DNA of 64,000 nt from a bacterium (GCA_030615605.1 JAUWYY010000001.1:62001-126000); one strand, 5' to 3'; shown: positions 1 through 9,504, numbered from the stretch's first letter. The notes: a model not told the origin generated them from the letters alone. Translations and numbers: made by a program.

Positions 1-1279
1 GGAATCCCGGGAACTTCACGCGGGAAGCTATTGCCCTCAAGGCATATGGGCCAGCCGGGATGTCCACCGTGACGCGGTGGTAGACGGCCGGCTTCATCTG
101 ACTGGCTACGAACTGGCGCCAGATAAGCTCATAGAGCTTAGCCTGATCCTTGGTCAGGTAGCTTGCCATCTCCTTCGGCTCGCGGAGCACCGAGGTGGGG
201 CGAATGCATTCGTGGCCTTCCTGAGCGCCCTTGGCCTTCTTGCCCCGCCGTCCGGCCCCGACATACTCCTCGCCCCAGCGTTGTTCAATATACTTGCGGA
301 CCTGTTGCTGGGCGCTCGCGGCCACCCGGGTTGAGTCGGTGCGCATATAGGTTATTAGGCCGGTCGCTTCTCCGCTGATCTCGACGCCCTCATATAGCTG
401 CTGGGCAATCTGCATTGTCTTGCGCGCCGGGAAATGAAGAGCACCGGCGGCGGCCCGCTGGAGTGTGGAAGTAATAAACGGCGCAGAGGGTTTGCGTTTC
501 GGGTAGGTATGCGTGATTTTGGCGATGTGGTACTGTTGTTCCTGAAGCTCCTCAACGAAGGCCTGCGCCTGCTTCTCATTCCTGAGCAGCGCCTGCTCTC
601 TATCATCAGGTATCAACTGCTCATCGTCCCGGAATTTGACTTCGGCTTCAAAGGTGGCTTCTTGCTGGTCCTGTGGGCTGAGTGTGGCGGTGATGCTCCA
701 GTATTCCTGGGGGGCAAAGGCGGCGATTTCACGTTCGCGATCGCAAATGAGCCGCAGTGCTACTGACTGCACCCGTCCGGCACTGAGCGCTGTCCCGCTA
801 CTTCCAGATATCTTTCTCCACAGCAGCGGGCTAATCTGGTAACCGACCAGGCGATCGAGGATACGCCGCGCCTGCTGGGCGTCCACCAGGTTGTTGTCGA
901 TATCTCGGGGATGCTCGAGCGCTGCCGACACAGCTTCTTTGGTTATCTCGTGGAACTCCAGGCGCTTGACATTATTCGGCAGATTGAGGGCATGGATCAG
1001 GTGCCAGGCAATTGCTTCGCCTTCGCGGTCGGGGTCGGAGGCCAAGTAGACGACATCCACGCCGTCCAGATCTTTCTGTAGTTCATTCACAAGCTTACGC
1101 TGGCGAGGGATGATTTCATAGGTGGGCGCAAAATCCTGCTCAATATCCACCGCAAGGCCATCCTGAGGCAAGTCGCGGACGTGCCCCTTGGAGGAGAGTA
1201 GCTTGTACTCGTCGCCCAGAATGCGGCCCAGCGTGCGCGTTTTGGTGGGAGATTCAACAATAATTGCTTTGTTACTCAC
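1..1279 (-). CDS. topA: DNA topoisomerase I (partial, C-terminus beyond window)
   Basis: Type IA topoisomerase that relaxes negatively supercoiled DNA through a 5'-phosphotyrosine intermediate. The frame opens at a GTG preceded by AGGTGA at a 6-nt spacing and runs off the window edge after about 426 residues. The N-terminal Toprim domain shows VESPTK near residue 8 and DPDREGE at residues 82-88, which provide the acidic metal ligands. The catalytic tyrosine is Tyr311 in ITYMRTDS, close to Tyr319 of the E. coli enzyme. The zinc-finger or other C-terminal domains are not visible. It lies 37 bp downstream of dprA and is probably co-transcribed with it, a neighbourhood seen in many bacteria. Confidence 0.97.
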   Translation of the reverse strand, partial: MSNKAIIVESPTKTRTLGRILGDEYKLLSSKGHVRDLPQDGLAVDIEQDFAPTYEIIPRQRKLVNELQKDLDGVDVVYLASDPDREGEAIAWHLIHALNLPNNVKRLEFHEITKEAVSAALEHPRDIDNNLVDAQQARRILDRLVGYQISPLLWRKISGSSGTALSAGRVQSVALRLICDREREIAAFAPQEYWSITATLSPQDQQEATFEAEVKFRDDEQLIPDDREQALLRNEKQAQAFVEELQEQQYHIAKITHTYPKRKPSAPFITSTLQRAAAGALHFPARKTMQIAQQLYEGVEISGEATGLITYMRTDSTRVAASAQQQVRKYIEQRWGEEYVGAGRRGKKAKGAQEGHECIRPTSVLREPKEMASYLTKDQAKLYELIWRQFVASQMKPAVYHRVTVDIPAGPYALRAIASRVKFPGF

Positions 1280-1316
1280 GGGATTCACCTGCGTCTATTC
1301 TTACCCGCAAAGGGGG

Positions 1317-2405
1317 TTAATTCAACCTTACATAGGTATTACCGGCAAAACGACGCACCAGTCCCTTCACCTCGAGCAACATCAATGCCGAGGTGACCTG
1401 AGCCGGGGAAATCTCGCAGCTTTCAGCGATTTCGTCGGCATGCCGGGGCTGATGACTGAGAGCTTCGTAAACCGTCTCCTCGTCCCCGTGTAGCTTCACC
1501 TCCCGGCGTTGTTCGCGAGCCGGAACTACCCGCAGCATTATGCCCAGCCCGTCAACGACGTCTTCGGGTACCTCCACTAGCTGCGCCCCGTCCTTGATCA
1601 GCCCGTGGCAGCCCCGACTGGTCGGACTGTTGATATCGCCGGGCACCGCAAACACTTCTCGGCCCTGCTCGGCGGCCAGTCGCGCGGTGATGAGTGCTCC
1701 GCTCTTGCTGGGAGCTTCTACCACCACCGTACCCAGGCTCAGCCCACTGATAAGACGATTGCGCACCGGAAATCGTTCGCGAGTCGGCGGAGTCCCAAAG
1801 GGACATTCGCTGATCACCGCTCCAGATTGGGCGACTTTTTCGCGCAGTTGTTGGTGCTGGCGGGGATAGGTAATATCGGCTCCGCAGGCCAGCACGGCGA
1901 TGGTGCGTCCGCCGGCTTCCAGGGCAGCCTCGTGGGCCTCGCCGTCAATACCTACCGCCAGGCCGCTTACTATGGTAAAGCCCCGCTGGGCCAGGTTGGT
2001 GGCCAACTCTCGGGCCACTGTCCGCCCGTAGGGAGTGCACTTACGGGTGCCCACCACCGCCAGAGCAAGCTCATCAGCTTTAGTGAAGTCGCCCTGGACG
2101 AACAACACCGGCGGGGGATCGTCAATTTCCTTTAGCAGAGCCGGGTAGCCTTCGTCGGTGATGGTCAGTATGTTCAGTTGGTGTTCAGCGCATTTTTGGT
2201 GCAGCTCAGTCAGATCAAATTGCTGCTGAGCAGCCCGCAGCTTCTTGATGTGGGCTTGGGTGATGCCCTCGACCTCGGTAAGCTGCTGGTTGGTGGCGGC
2301 CAGGATTGCCTCGGCTGACTCAAAGGCCTCCAGCAGGTGCAGTTGCCTGGCAGTTGTCAGCCCGCTGGCGTTGAGCAGAAGCCAGGCATCTGTGGGTTGA
2401 TCCAT
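1317..2405 (-). CDS. dprA: DNA-processing protein DprA
   Basis: DprA (Smf) loads RecA onto incoming single-stranded DNA during natural transformation. The product is 362 residues. It has an N-terminal helix-hairpin-helix-like region, a central Rossmann-fold DprA domain with the GTRKCTPYG and SGLAVGIDGEAH signatures, and a C-terminal winged-helix segment ending VRRFAGNTYVRLN. The ATG at 2405 was chosen because GAGG stands 9-10 nt upstream. An upstream in-frame GTG at 2447 lies right at a hairpin and has no ribosome site. The gene follows a small membrane protein and precedes topA. The assignment is firm and suggests competence, although no competence pilus operon is visible here. Confidence 0.95.
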   Translation of the reverse strand: MDQPTDAWLLLNASGLTTARQLHLLEAFESAEAILAATNQQLTEVEGITQAHIKKLRAAQQQFDLTELHQKCAEHQLNILTITDEGYPALLKEIDDPPPVLFVQGDFTKADELALAVVGTRKCTPYGRTVARELATNLAQRGFTIVSGLAVGIDGEAHEAALEAGGRTIAVLACGADITYPRQHQQLREKVAQSGAVISECPFGTPPTRERFPVRNRLISGLSLGTVVVEAPSKSGALITARLAAEQGREVFAVPGDINSPTSRGCHGLIKDGAQLVEVPEDVVDGLGIMLRVVPAREQRREVKLHGDEETVYEALSHQPRHADEIAESCEISPAQVTSALMLLEVKGLVRRFAGNTYVRLN

Positions 2406-2449
2406 TGGCACTGTCCTCGTCTGGCGAGTGATTTGCTTATAAAGCACAA

Positions 2450-2470
2450 CAAGAGGCTCTTAGCCTCTTG
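2450..2470 (-). terminator. Hairpin between membrane gene and dprA
   Basis: A perfect 9-bp inverted repeat (CAAGAGGCT / AGCCTCTTG) encloses a 3-nt loop in the gap between the stop of the upstream minus-strand gene and the dprA start. It is followed on the minus strand by TTGTGCTTT rather than a clean U-run, so it may attenuate or act as an RNA-processing hairpin rather than stop transcription fully. Confidence 0.5.
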
Positions 2471-2509
2471 CTGCGTAATCGTTGCAAAGTCTGGTACTGG
2501 CTGAGTCGG

Positions 2510-2902
2510 CTACAAACTGTCTTCGTCAGCCTCCGGTTGGTCTTCGGCGGGCTGAAACTGGTCTGGTGCGGTTTCTTTCAGCTTAGCAATTTCCTGGCGC
2601 TGCTGCTTGATCTTCTCGCGCAGTTTTTGGAGTTTGGCCTTAGCATTCTCTACAGTAGTGGCGGCGCTGTCAGTCGCGCGCTTCTGGACGGCCCACTGTG
2701 ACCAGGTCGCAATTGCCATCACAATGGCGCCAACACCAGTGCTTAGCAGGACCCACCATCCCAGTGGCAAGGAGTATCCGTGTGCCTCGCCCATGTACAC
2801 TACGCCGCGGACCCAGGTCGGTTCGCCGTTCCACTGAATGAACAGGGCGCAGTAGACGATGATCAACAGCAGAAGAAATACTTTGGCAATTGCGCTACCC
2901 AT
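2510..2902 (-). CDS. Small membrane protein with cytoplasmic coiled coil
   Basis: A 130-residue protein of unknown function. It has a hydrophobic helix at about residues 6-23, a second at about 46-66, then a Lys/Gln/Glu-rich coiled coil at about 85-112 and an acidic tail. The layout resembles LapA-like (DUF1049) proteins of the bacterial envelope, but I cannot assign the family with certainty. The start is the ATG at 2902 with GAGGGAGG just upstream. It sits between the beta-propeller gene and dprA in the same minus-strand operon and ends 40 bp before a 9-bp hairpin. Confidence 0.75.
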   Translation of the reverse strand: MGSAIAKVFLLLLIIVYCALFIQWNGEPTWVRGVVYMGEAHGYSLPLGWWVLLSTGVGAIVMAIATWSQWAVQKRATDSAATTVENAKAKLQKLREKIKQQRQEIAKLKETAPDQFQPAEDQPEADEDSL

Positions 2903-2988
2903 TTGGGTTGGCCTCCCTCATCGGGATGGGCTGTAGTTGGGAAATCGAATCTCCATCAATAGGGCCGCAGGCCTCCTGGTCCACCGAG

Positions 2989-4968
2989 TCAGGGGGGCCC
3001 ACGCCCGGGCCCTCCACGACCGGGCATGCCGGGATAGCCTGTGCCGAGTCCGCCGGTACCATATCCATACGGCTGCTGGAGCATTCCTGGTATTCTCGGC
3101 TGGGTCAGCGTGTTGTCGATTACAAAGTAGATGTTGGCGCCGCCCTGGTTGCCCGACCAGTCAGGGGCTTTCACTGTGAGGGTATGAGTCCCTGCCGGAT
3201 AGTTGCGCGCCTGAGGTTGTTCCGGGTCGTACATCCACCAGATCATTCCCCTCACTGCATCATACAAGACCTGCGAGGCGGGAACGGGCTGGCCATCCAT
3301 CAGTATCTGCACCCCGTCAGGATCAATGCCGCTACCGGCATCCCTGACTTCGGTTGCCACCCTGAGTGGCGGTGCTCCAGGAAGCTGGATCATGTCCTCC
3401 GCCGCCGGCGGTGGAAAGAACAGCTCCTCGGATTCGTTGGGGATGGTGAAACTGTACTCGGTTCCAGCCCAAGCGCCGGGGAAAGTAATGATTGTTTCTT
3501 CGAATGCCGGCTTCTCATTGTCCACCGCTGCTGCGTCAAAGCCGTACAGTGCGCCATCATCGCCCAGGGCGTAGACGCTGCCTTGCGCGCAGGCCAGAGA
3601 GGAATCCACATACAAGGTATAGATATCCTGCGCGGTTGTATAGCTGGTCTGGGAGCCTATACCCACGCCACCAAGTATACCCACGCCACCAAGTCTCGGT
3701 ATATCTCTCGCCCTGGGGATGGCTGTCGGCTGTGCTGGCCAGTTCGTCTGTGGTCCGTAACCGAGGAGGCGGCCGGTGGCAGTGGTTAGCTGGAGCGGCT
3801 TCTGCAAGCGATACTCCCACACAAGCTGGCCGCTTTCTGGGTCGAGTGCTATGATCGAGGCGGGGTCAGTCTGTGTCTGTTGCTGCGCGTAGGTGGCGGT
3901 ACCCAGGCCTGGTCCTCGTTCGAGGCCCGGTTGGCGGCTGGTGGCGGTCTGGCCCAAGCTGACGTTCGTCTGCACTGCTCCGCTGCGCACCAGCAGCACA
4001 TCGCCGGCCAGAACCGGCGAGGACTGGATCGGACCGCGCGAGCTGTCTTCCGGGAAGCGCCAGATAGCATTGCCCCGGGTAGTGTCAATGCAGTAAACCA
4101 CGCCGTCGCGACTGCCGATGTACGCACGCCTACCTCTTACTGCCGGGCTGCCAGTGATCAGATCCCCAGCTTGGAAGCTCCACCGCAATGCGCCGTGTTG
4201 GGCGTCAAGGGCGATCAAGCGGTTGCTGGCGCTGGCCAATACTTGTCCGCGGTGCACCACCGGTGAGGAAAACAGTTTCATGTATGCGGCAGTGATCTGA
4301 GTGTGCCAGATCATTCGGAAACCACTGGGGGTGCGCCGCAGTGCATAGATATATCCATCCTGGGATGATACAAAGATGTAGTCCTGCCAGATAGCGGGAG
4401 TACTCTGGATCGGTCCTCTGGCTTCAAATGGCGCAAGCGGTTGGTCAGTGGACAGATCAAAAGCGTATAGTCGGCCGTCGTCAGACCCAAAATAGACTAT
4501 GCCATTGTGCATGACCGGTGCCGACCTTATTGGCTCTTCTGCAGCATATTTCCATCTGGCGGTCCCCCCGGTCGCGTCTATCGCCCATAGCTTGCCGTCG
4601 GCGGCACCGAAGTAGAGAATATCGCGATGTAATACCAGGCCGGAAGTGACCTGAGTGTTCAGGTCTATGTATCCGTTGGGCCAGCTCTCCGCACCCGTGG
4701 CACGATCGACTGCGTAGAGTTTGCTACCGTATGCGAAATAGATTCGATCCGGTCCTATCGCGGGCGTCGAGACAGCCTCACCACTTTCACCAGTGGCATA
4801 GCGCCAGCTCATAGACAAGGGCAGGTCTATGGGGTCGGCGGCCACTCCGGTGTGCGCGACATCGTATAGATAAGTCCAGCTTGTGAGGTCCTGAGCTATC
4901 GCCGCATTGCTGGTGCAAATAAGGATGCTGACAAGGACAGTAACACCTACTGGGTGTGTGCGCTTCAT
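2989..4968 (-). CDS. Secreted PQQ-like beta-propeller protein
   Basis: A 659-residue exported protein with a signal peptide (MKRTHPVG, a hydrophobic core, then cleavage near AIAQ). The body is a run of PQQ/WD-type blades, seen as repeated 'V..G..YFGS.DG.LYAID..TG...W' units. It may act as an assembly platform or sensor in the periplasm, as BamB-like proteins do. The last 40 residues are Gly/Pro-rich and disordered. Around residue 420 an exact 18-bp DNA tandem duplication (about 3658-3694) produces two LGGVGI units. AGGAGA precedes the ATG. The gene follows the M16-like gene by 15 bp and is probably co-transcribed. The substrate is unknown. Confidence 0.85.
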   Translation of the reverse strand: MKRTHPVGVTVLVSILICTSNAAIAQDLTSWTYLYDVAHTGVAADPIDLPLSMSWRYATGESGEAVSTPAIGPDRIYFAYGSKLYAVDRATGAESWPNGYIDLNTQVTSGLVLHRDILYFGAADGKLWAIDATGGTARWKYAAEEPIRSAPVMHNGIVYFGSDDGRLYAFDLSTDQPLAPFEARGPIQSTPAIWQDYIFVSSQDGYIYALRRTPSGFRMIWHTQITAAYMKLFSSPVVHRGQVLASASNRLIALDAQHGALRWSFQAGDLITGSPAVRGRRAYIGSRDGVVYCIDTTRGNAIWRFPEDSSRGPIQSSPVLAGDVLLVRSGAVQTNVSLGQTATSRQPGLERGPGLGTATYAQQQTQTDPASIIALDPESGQLVWEYRLQKPLQLTTATGRLLGYGPQTNWPAQPTAIPRARDIPRLGGVGILGGVGIGSQTSYTTAQDIYTLYVDSSLACAQGSVYALGDDGALYGFDAAAVDNEKPAFEETIITFPGAWAGTEYSFTIPNESEELFFPPPAAEDMIQLPGAPPLRVATEVRDAGSGIDPDGVQILMDGQPVPASQVLYDAVRGMIWWMYDPEQPQARNYPAGTHTLTVKAPDWSGNQGGANIYFVIDNTLTQPRIPGMLQQPYGYGTGGLGTGYPGMPGRGGPGRGPP

Positions 4969-4983
4969 CGCTGATCTCCTCTA

Positions 4984-6375
4984 TTAACTGCCCGAATCTA
5001 TTGGTATGTTAGCCACCGACTGCGGCTCTGAGACGGCCTCTATTATGACCGTGGCAGGCTTTCTGAAGATTTGCGCGCAACAGTTCCTTACTTGATCACC
5101 GGTCACTTCTGCGATGAGCTGCGAGAAATGTCGGTAGGTGTGAAGGCCTTTTGCTGGGTCGCTGCTGCTGAACACTCCTAAGTAATGCGCCACGTTACGG
5201 TTGCGTTGCTGGCTGAGCAGAAAGCTGTTGATGGCAAATCGCTTAGCCCGTTCCAGTTCTGGCTCAGCTGGCGAGTTATTGGCAATGTCAACAAGCTGAC
5301 GGGCGATCTCGGTGCGTACCGCATCAATGTCCGATCGCGAGCAAGTTGCTATGATATAACTATAACTGCACACCACAGACGGCGTCAATGCAGCCTCTAC
5401 TGTATAAGCTAGGCTCTGCTCAGCGCGCAGTGCTTGGTACAGTCGCGAGCCCATTCCTGAGCCTAATAGTACACTGAGCACCACAGCGGCCGGATACTCA
5501 GGATCACCGATAGCAGGAGCTCTGCCCGCGGTCACGACCACTGACTTGTCCAGCCCCCTCATCATCAACCGACGGGGTGCATTAATTTCTCGGTGCGGCG
5601 TGAAGCGCCCTGCTCGGTACTTGGTGCCTGGTAATAACTCTCCGAAAAGTTTCTCAGTTTTTGCCTTGAACGTAGCGAGTTTGGCGTTCCCGCTAATACT
5701 GATAACGGTTACATTCGGTCGAAAATGATCACGATAGAACTGTCGAGTTTGTTCCACACTTATGGCCGACATCGAAGCCAGTGATCCGGTTACCGGCCAG
5801 GAGCCAGCCTGCAATGGGTACAGCTCCTTGACCACGGTATGGAAGGCCACGGGCAACGGCAACTGCCGGTTTGTTTGGATTGTCCTGCTTAGCTGGTGCC
5901 GAGCCCTCTCAAAGCTTTCCCGCCTGATCTGCGCTTCAAAAAGCTGATGGCGGATCAGTGATAGTGCATAGGTCAGGTCCTGCGGCAGACACTCCACCCT
6001 CAAGGCCACACCATCGCGGTTTACACTGGCTGCCAGCCGCAGGCTCGGCGGGCAGGGCCCGATCTGCTTCGGCCAGGGATCTGGCGCAGCCAGGATCAGC
6101 CCAAGTAGCTGTCGGATACCTGCAGTCAGCCGCGTTTCCTGACTGGCCCGCACCCTAACCACTGCTGATATTGCTACTGTCGAAGCACTGTTATTCGGTT
6201 GAAAAAGGACGCGGCAGCCATTGTATAGCACTACTTCTTCGATTACCGGTGACCGAGACAGCTGCTGCGCGCGACACTCTCCCGGCGCCAACAGCATCAC
6301 ACCGACTAACAAGTTGACTGCAACCAGCGGCAGCTTCAATTGAACAAGGCTAACCTGAAGTATACGCTCGACCAT
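4984..6375 (-). CDS. Inactive M16-family (pitrilysin-like) peptidase homologue
   Basis: A 463-residue exported M16 homologue with a signal peptide ending near ECRAQQ. The N-terminal half follows the M16 pattern (VVLYNGCRVLFQ, then VAISAVVRV) but the zinc-binding HxxEH motif is absent. The equivalent position reads TAGIRQLLGLI. The C-terminal half keeps the typical SGMGSRLYQALRAEQSLAY segment. Such degenerate subunits normally pair with an active partner, as in PqqL-type or processing-peptidase pairs. No active partner is in the window. The start ATG lies 4 bp after the stop of the TPR gene, so translation is probably coupled. Confidence 0.85.
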   Translation of the reverse strand: MVERILQVSLVQLKLPLVAVNLLVGVMLLAPGECRAQQLSRSPVIEEVVLYNGCRVLFQPNNSASTVAISAVVRVRASQETRLTAGIRQLLGLILAAPDPWPKQIGPCPPSLRLAASVNRDGVALRVECLPQDLTYALSLIRHQLFEAQIRRESFERARHQLSRTIQTNRQLPLPVAFHTVVKELYPLQAGSWPVTGSLASMSAISVEQTRQFYRDHFRPNVTVISISGNAKLATFKAKTEKLFGELLPGTKYRAGRFTPHREINAPRRLMMRGLDKSVVVTAGRAPAIGDPEYPAAVVLSVLLGSGMGSRLYQALRAEQSLAYTVEAALTPSVVCSYSYIIATCSRSDIDAVRTEIARQLVDIANNSPAEPELERAKRFAINSFLLSQQRNRNVAHYLGVFSSSDPAKGLHTYRHFSQLIAEVTGDQVRNCCAQIFRKPATVIIEAVSEPQSVANIPIDSGS

Positions 6376-6379
6376 CGGC

Positions 6380-8386
6380 CTATGTATGGCTCAGGCGGAC
6401 CAGCGCGGAGCTAGCCAGCACGTTGGTGGAGTCGGCCGCCAAGGCCGCACTATACGCCGCCATGGCCTCATGGACACTGCCTTGAGTCTCAAGCATCTCA
6501 CCAATCTGAACGTGCACATCAGCTAGCTGCTCATCGGTGGGTGCGTTTTGTATGGCAATCTCCAGGACTCGGCGTGCTGCCCGGTACTCGTCGCGGGCCA
6601 GGTAAGCCCATCCCATCTGCCGGCAGGCCGCAAAATAGGTTGGGTCCAGGGCTAAGGCCTGATTGAGCGCTGCAATCTCGTGCTCATAATTTTTGGTTTC
6701 ATGGTAGGACAAAGCAATCATATAGCAAATGTACGCTCGCTGGTAGGCAGTTTTGGCCAGCTCGGCTTGGGGAATATATTCCAGTGCTCTCCGGTAATGC
6801 CGCCGGGCCCGAGACCAGGACCCCATCTGGAAGAAGGCGTTGCCCAGGTTCATATGCGACTGACTGTGCTCGGGATTGTGGTCAATTGCCTTGGTGAAGT
6901 AGTGAACAGCTTGGGACAGGTCGTTACGGTAGTAGACGGCCAGACCTGCTGTATTCAAGGCATCCGCGTCCGTTGGCTTCAGTTTCAGGACATACTGAGC
7001 CGTCTCCAGAGCGGCTGCGTGGTTCTCCTGCAGTAGTTCTGCCCGCGCCAGTTGGATGTAGAGGTCAACGTTTTGCGGGTCGAGCTCTAGGCCGTCCTCG
7101 ACCACACTCATTGCCTGGCGCGTGGCCGTTACTGCCGCCGCGCTGCCTGGCTCCAGTGTATTGGCCTGGTCCAGGTAGGTACGGGCTAACTCCGTTAGAG
7201 CTCGCACCAAAGAGGTGGCCTGATCGGCATAAATCTGGGATAGGCCCGTTAGCGCTTGGGCCGAAAACGGCTCTAGGTCGAGCGCTTTTTCGAACTCTTT
7301 GATGGCCTCTTCATAGGAATGAGAGACGATATTGCGGTCGGGATCCGAAGCATAGGTACTGGCTTGCAGGGCGTATACCTCGCCGAGCAGTACGCGGGCC
7401 GGCGAATAGTTGGGGTTGAATTCCAGTGCCTTCTCGGCGGCCTCGATGGCGCTGTTTGTCATCGGGATAGCACTGAACATCAAACCTTTCTCGTAGAACA
7501 TCTCCTTGGCGTCTGCCAGCAGGGCTCGGCCAACTCGCACATAGACGTCGGGATCTGAGGGGTTGCCCAGTTTATTACGGTTCAGCGCCTGGCGGTAAGC
7601 ATTGCGGGCATTAGTCCACTCACCCAGTGCCAGGTAGGTGTCGCCAATGGCTTTATTTAGATCGGGCCACAGTCCCAACTCTTGGGCAAAGAGTTCGGCC
7701 CGGCTGTACTGTTGAGCCATGATCTCTTCGGTCGTTTCCTGCCGGCGCAGCTCAGAGGGCTCTAGCCGCTTGATCCGGATCCTCATATCGGTCCAGGCTT
7801 GGAGTACCTCATCGGCTTGCTGGAACTGCTCCAGAGCCTCTTCTGGCTGACCCAATTGCAAATAGACCCGTCCCAGTTGGTAGTAGGCCTCCACGTATTT
7901 CGGATCGTAGTAGGTGGCTCGGGATAGAGCCTCCTGAGCTTGATCAAGCTGGCCGGCCCTGGCCAGAGTCCGTCCTAGAGCAATCAGTGTTTCGGTTTTT
8001 TGAGGACCTTCGAGCTTGAACAGCTCTTGACGATAGGCAGCTATAGCCTCCTCCAACGCTCCTTGTGCGGCGTATATGTGCCCGATATACAGCCGCAGAT
8101 CGGGCCGGGTCGGTGTAAGCTGTTCCGCCTTGCGGAAGGCGGCCAGCGCCTCGGGGTACTGCTGAAGGTAGAAGTAGGCTATTCCCAGGTGGAAGTAGGC
8201 CGCTTCGCTGTCGGGCTGGACCGCAACCACTTGCTGCAGACTGGTCACTGCCTGTTCGTAGTCTGCTGCGGCAATGGCATTGATTCCTGCAACTAGCTGA
8301 GGGTTTGGCTGCTGGGCAGCGACACTGGTAGCCAATAGGGCCAATACAACCAGCGCCACCAACATAGTAGGGCGACCGTAACTCAT
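6380..8386 (-). CDS. Exported tetratricopeptide repeat protein
   Basis: A 668-residue protein made almost entirely of TPR units (for example 'AYFHLGIAYFYLQQYPEALAAF' and 'YYQLGRVYLQLGQPEEAL') behind a signal peptide MSYGRPTMLVALVVL...ATSVAAQ. TPR superhelices are protein-interaction scaffolds; here it probably acts in the periplasm with the M16-like and beta-propeller proteins encoded next. The ATG at 8386 has AAGGAG 12 nt upstream. A longer frame from 8458 begins inside the promoter and is rejected. It is the first gene of a minus-strand operon driven by a consensus promoter. Confidence 0.88.
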   Translation of the reverse strand: MSYGRPTMLVALVVLALLATSVAAQQPNPQLVAGINAIAAADYEQAVTSLQQVVAVQPDSEAAYFHLGIAYFYLQQYPEALAAFRKAEQLTPTRPDLRLYIGHIYAAQGALEEAIAAYRQELFKLEGPQKTETLIALGRTLARAGQLDQAQEALSRATYYDPKYVEAYYQLGRVYLQLGQPEEALEQFQQADEVLQAWTDMRIRIKRLEPSELRRQETTEEIMAQQYSRAELFAQELGLWPDLNKAIGDTYLALGEWTNARNAYRQALNRNKLGNPSDPDVYVRVGRALLADAKEMFYEKGLMFSAIPMTNSAIEAAEKALEFNPNYSPARVLLGEVYALQASTYASDPDRNIVSHSYEEAIKEFEKALDLEPFSAQALTGLSQIYADQATSLVRALTELARTYLDQANTLEPGSAAAVTATRQAMSVVEDGLELDPQNVDLYIQLARAELLQENHAAALETAQYVLKLKPTDADALNTAGLAVYYRNDLSQAVHYFTKAIDHNPEHSQSHMNLGNAFFQMGSWSRARRHYRRALEYIPQAELAKTAYQRAYICYMIALSYHETKNYEHEIAALNQALALDPTYFAACRQMGWAYLARDEYRAARRVLEIAIQNAPTDEQLADVHVQIGEMLETQGSVHEAMAAYSAALAADSTNVLASSALVRLSHT

Positions 8387-8429
8387 GCGAGCCAGTCTCC
8401 TTTTTGTGTTGCAGTCTGCTTTGATGTCT

Positions 8430-8458
8430 ATTATAGCCTCCACTGTTGACCTTGTCAA
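8430..8458 (-). promoter_or_regulatory. Consensus sigma-70 promoter for TPR operon
   Basis: On the minus strand TTGACA (8458-8453), a 17-nt spacer and TATAAT (8435-8430) form a perfect sigma-70 promoter about 44 bp upstream of the TPR gene start. Confidence 0.85.
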
Positions 8459-8561
8459 TAATAGGCTGGCGGCAATGCTCTGCCACTCGCCCGTAGACGG
8501 GTGAAAATTCTCAATCAGCCAGTTAGGTACCTATCGGGTTTCGCCGCCGGCATCGTTGTGA

Positions 8562-8567
8562 TATAAT
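8562..8567 (+). promoter_or_regulatory. Extended -10 promoter for folP operon
   Basis: TATAAT preceded by TGA gives an extended -10 (TGnTATAAT) 72 bp upstream of folP. The -35 region is poor (TTTCGC at 17 nt). It is divergent from the TPR-operon promoter, and the two share a 250-bp gap. Confidence 0.65.
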
Positions 8568-8638
8568 AGGGCAGCGAGTGAATAAGCCTCCGTTTCAGTG
8601 GTTCTAGACAGCCTTGAGTGCCAAGGAAGACTCAAGTC

Positions 8639-9502
8639 ATGAGCAGTTATTGCCAAGATGCTCCGCCACCTGTTCGCCTGTCGTCGGGGGAGTTGGTTTT
8701 TGCTGAGCGGACGCTGGTGATGGGGATAATCAATATGACCCCACATTCTTTCTCCGGTGACGGGCTGGCCACCGATGTTGCTGCGGCAATCAAGCAGACC
8801 CACGAATTTACCATAGCCGGCGCTGACATTATTGACATCGGGGGCCAGTCTACCCGTCCGGGCAGTGAGCAGATCTCAGTCGCTGAGGAGCTGGATAGAG
8901 TAATCCCGACTATTGAGGCAGTCTGTGCAGAAGTTGATGCGCCGATTTCTGTGGACAGCAGTGTAGCACAGGTCGCCGAGCGGGCGTTGGAGGCGGGCGC
9001 CGAGATGATAAATGATGTCTATGCGTTGCGTGGGGAGGGGATGACGGAGCTGGCGGCGGAGGCTGGCGTGCCGGTCGTATTGATGCATATGCAGGGCACG
9101 CCGCGGGATATGCAGGATAATCCCACCTATGAGGATATAGTAACGGATATCTACGACTTCCTGGCGCGGCGTATTGGAGCGGCAGTGACCGCCGGCGTCG
9201 AAGAGAAACAGATCATAGTTGACCCGGGCTTTGGCTTTGGAAAGACAGTTGATGATAATTTGGAAATACTGCGGCGGCTGGGTGAGTTTCGCAATCTGGG
9301 TCGGCCCGTCTTGATTGGCACCTCGCGCAAGTCCACCATTGGAAAGGTGCTTGATAAGCCGGTCGAAGAGCGCCTGTGGGGGACGGCTGCCACGTGCGCT
9401 GTGGCCATCGCCAACGGAGCCAACATAATCCGCGTCCATGATGTATCCCAGATGGTCCAGGTCGCCCGGATGACCGACGCAATTATGAGGGGCTTCGACT
9501 GA
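8639..9502 (+). CDS. folP: Dihydropteroate synthase
   Basis: Condenses p-aminobenzoate with dihydropterin pyrophosphate to make dihydropteroate in folate synthesis. The 287-residue TIM-barrel protein shows INMTPHSFSGDG (the pterin loop; most homologues have Asp where this has His), DIGGQSTRPGS, a DPGFGFGKT motif, GTSRKSTIG and the terminal RVHDV. ATG 8639 is preferred because AAGGAAG lies 10 nt upstream; an in-frame GTG at 8618 has no ribosome site. It leads a plus-strand folate/one-carbon operon. No folK or folE is in the window. Confidence 0.97.
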   Translation: MSSYCQDAPPPVRLSSGELVFAERTLVMGIINMTPHSFSGDGLATDVAAAIKQTHEFTIAGADIIDIGGQSTRPGSEQISVAEELDRVIPTIEAVCAEVDAPISVDSSVAQVAERALEAGAEMINDVYALRGEGMTELAAEAGVPVVLMHMQGTPRDMQDNPTYEDIVTDIYDFLARRIGAAVTAGVEEKQIIVDPGFGFGKTVDDNLEILRRLGEFRNLGRPVLIGTSRKSTIGKVLDKPVEERLWGTAATCAVAIANGANIIRVHDVSQMVQVARMTDAIMRGFD

Positions 9503-9504
9503 CA

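Noticed and set aside
355-1493. Long open frames antisense to topA, dprA and other genes
   Set aside because: They are shadows of high-GC coding sequence, with no ribosome sites or homology; the real frames have complete families.
8387-8458. Extension of the TPR gene to 8458
   Set aside because: This stretch carries the -35 and -10 boxes of its promoter, and the peptide upstream of 8386 breaks the signal-peptide pattern.
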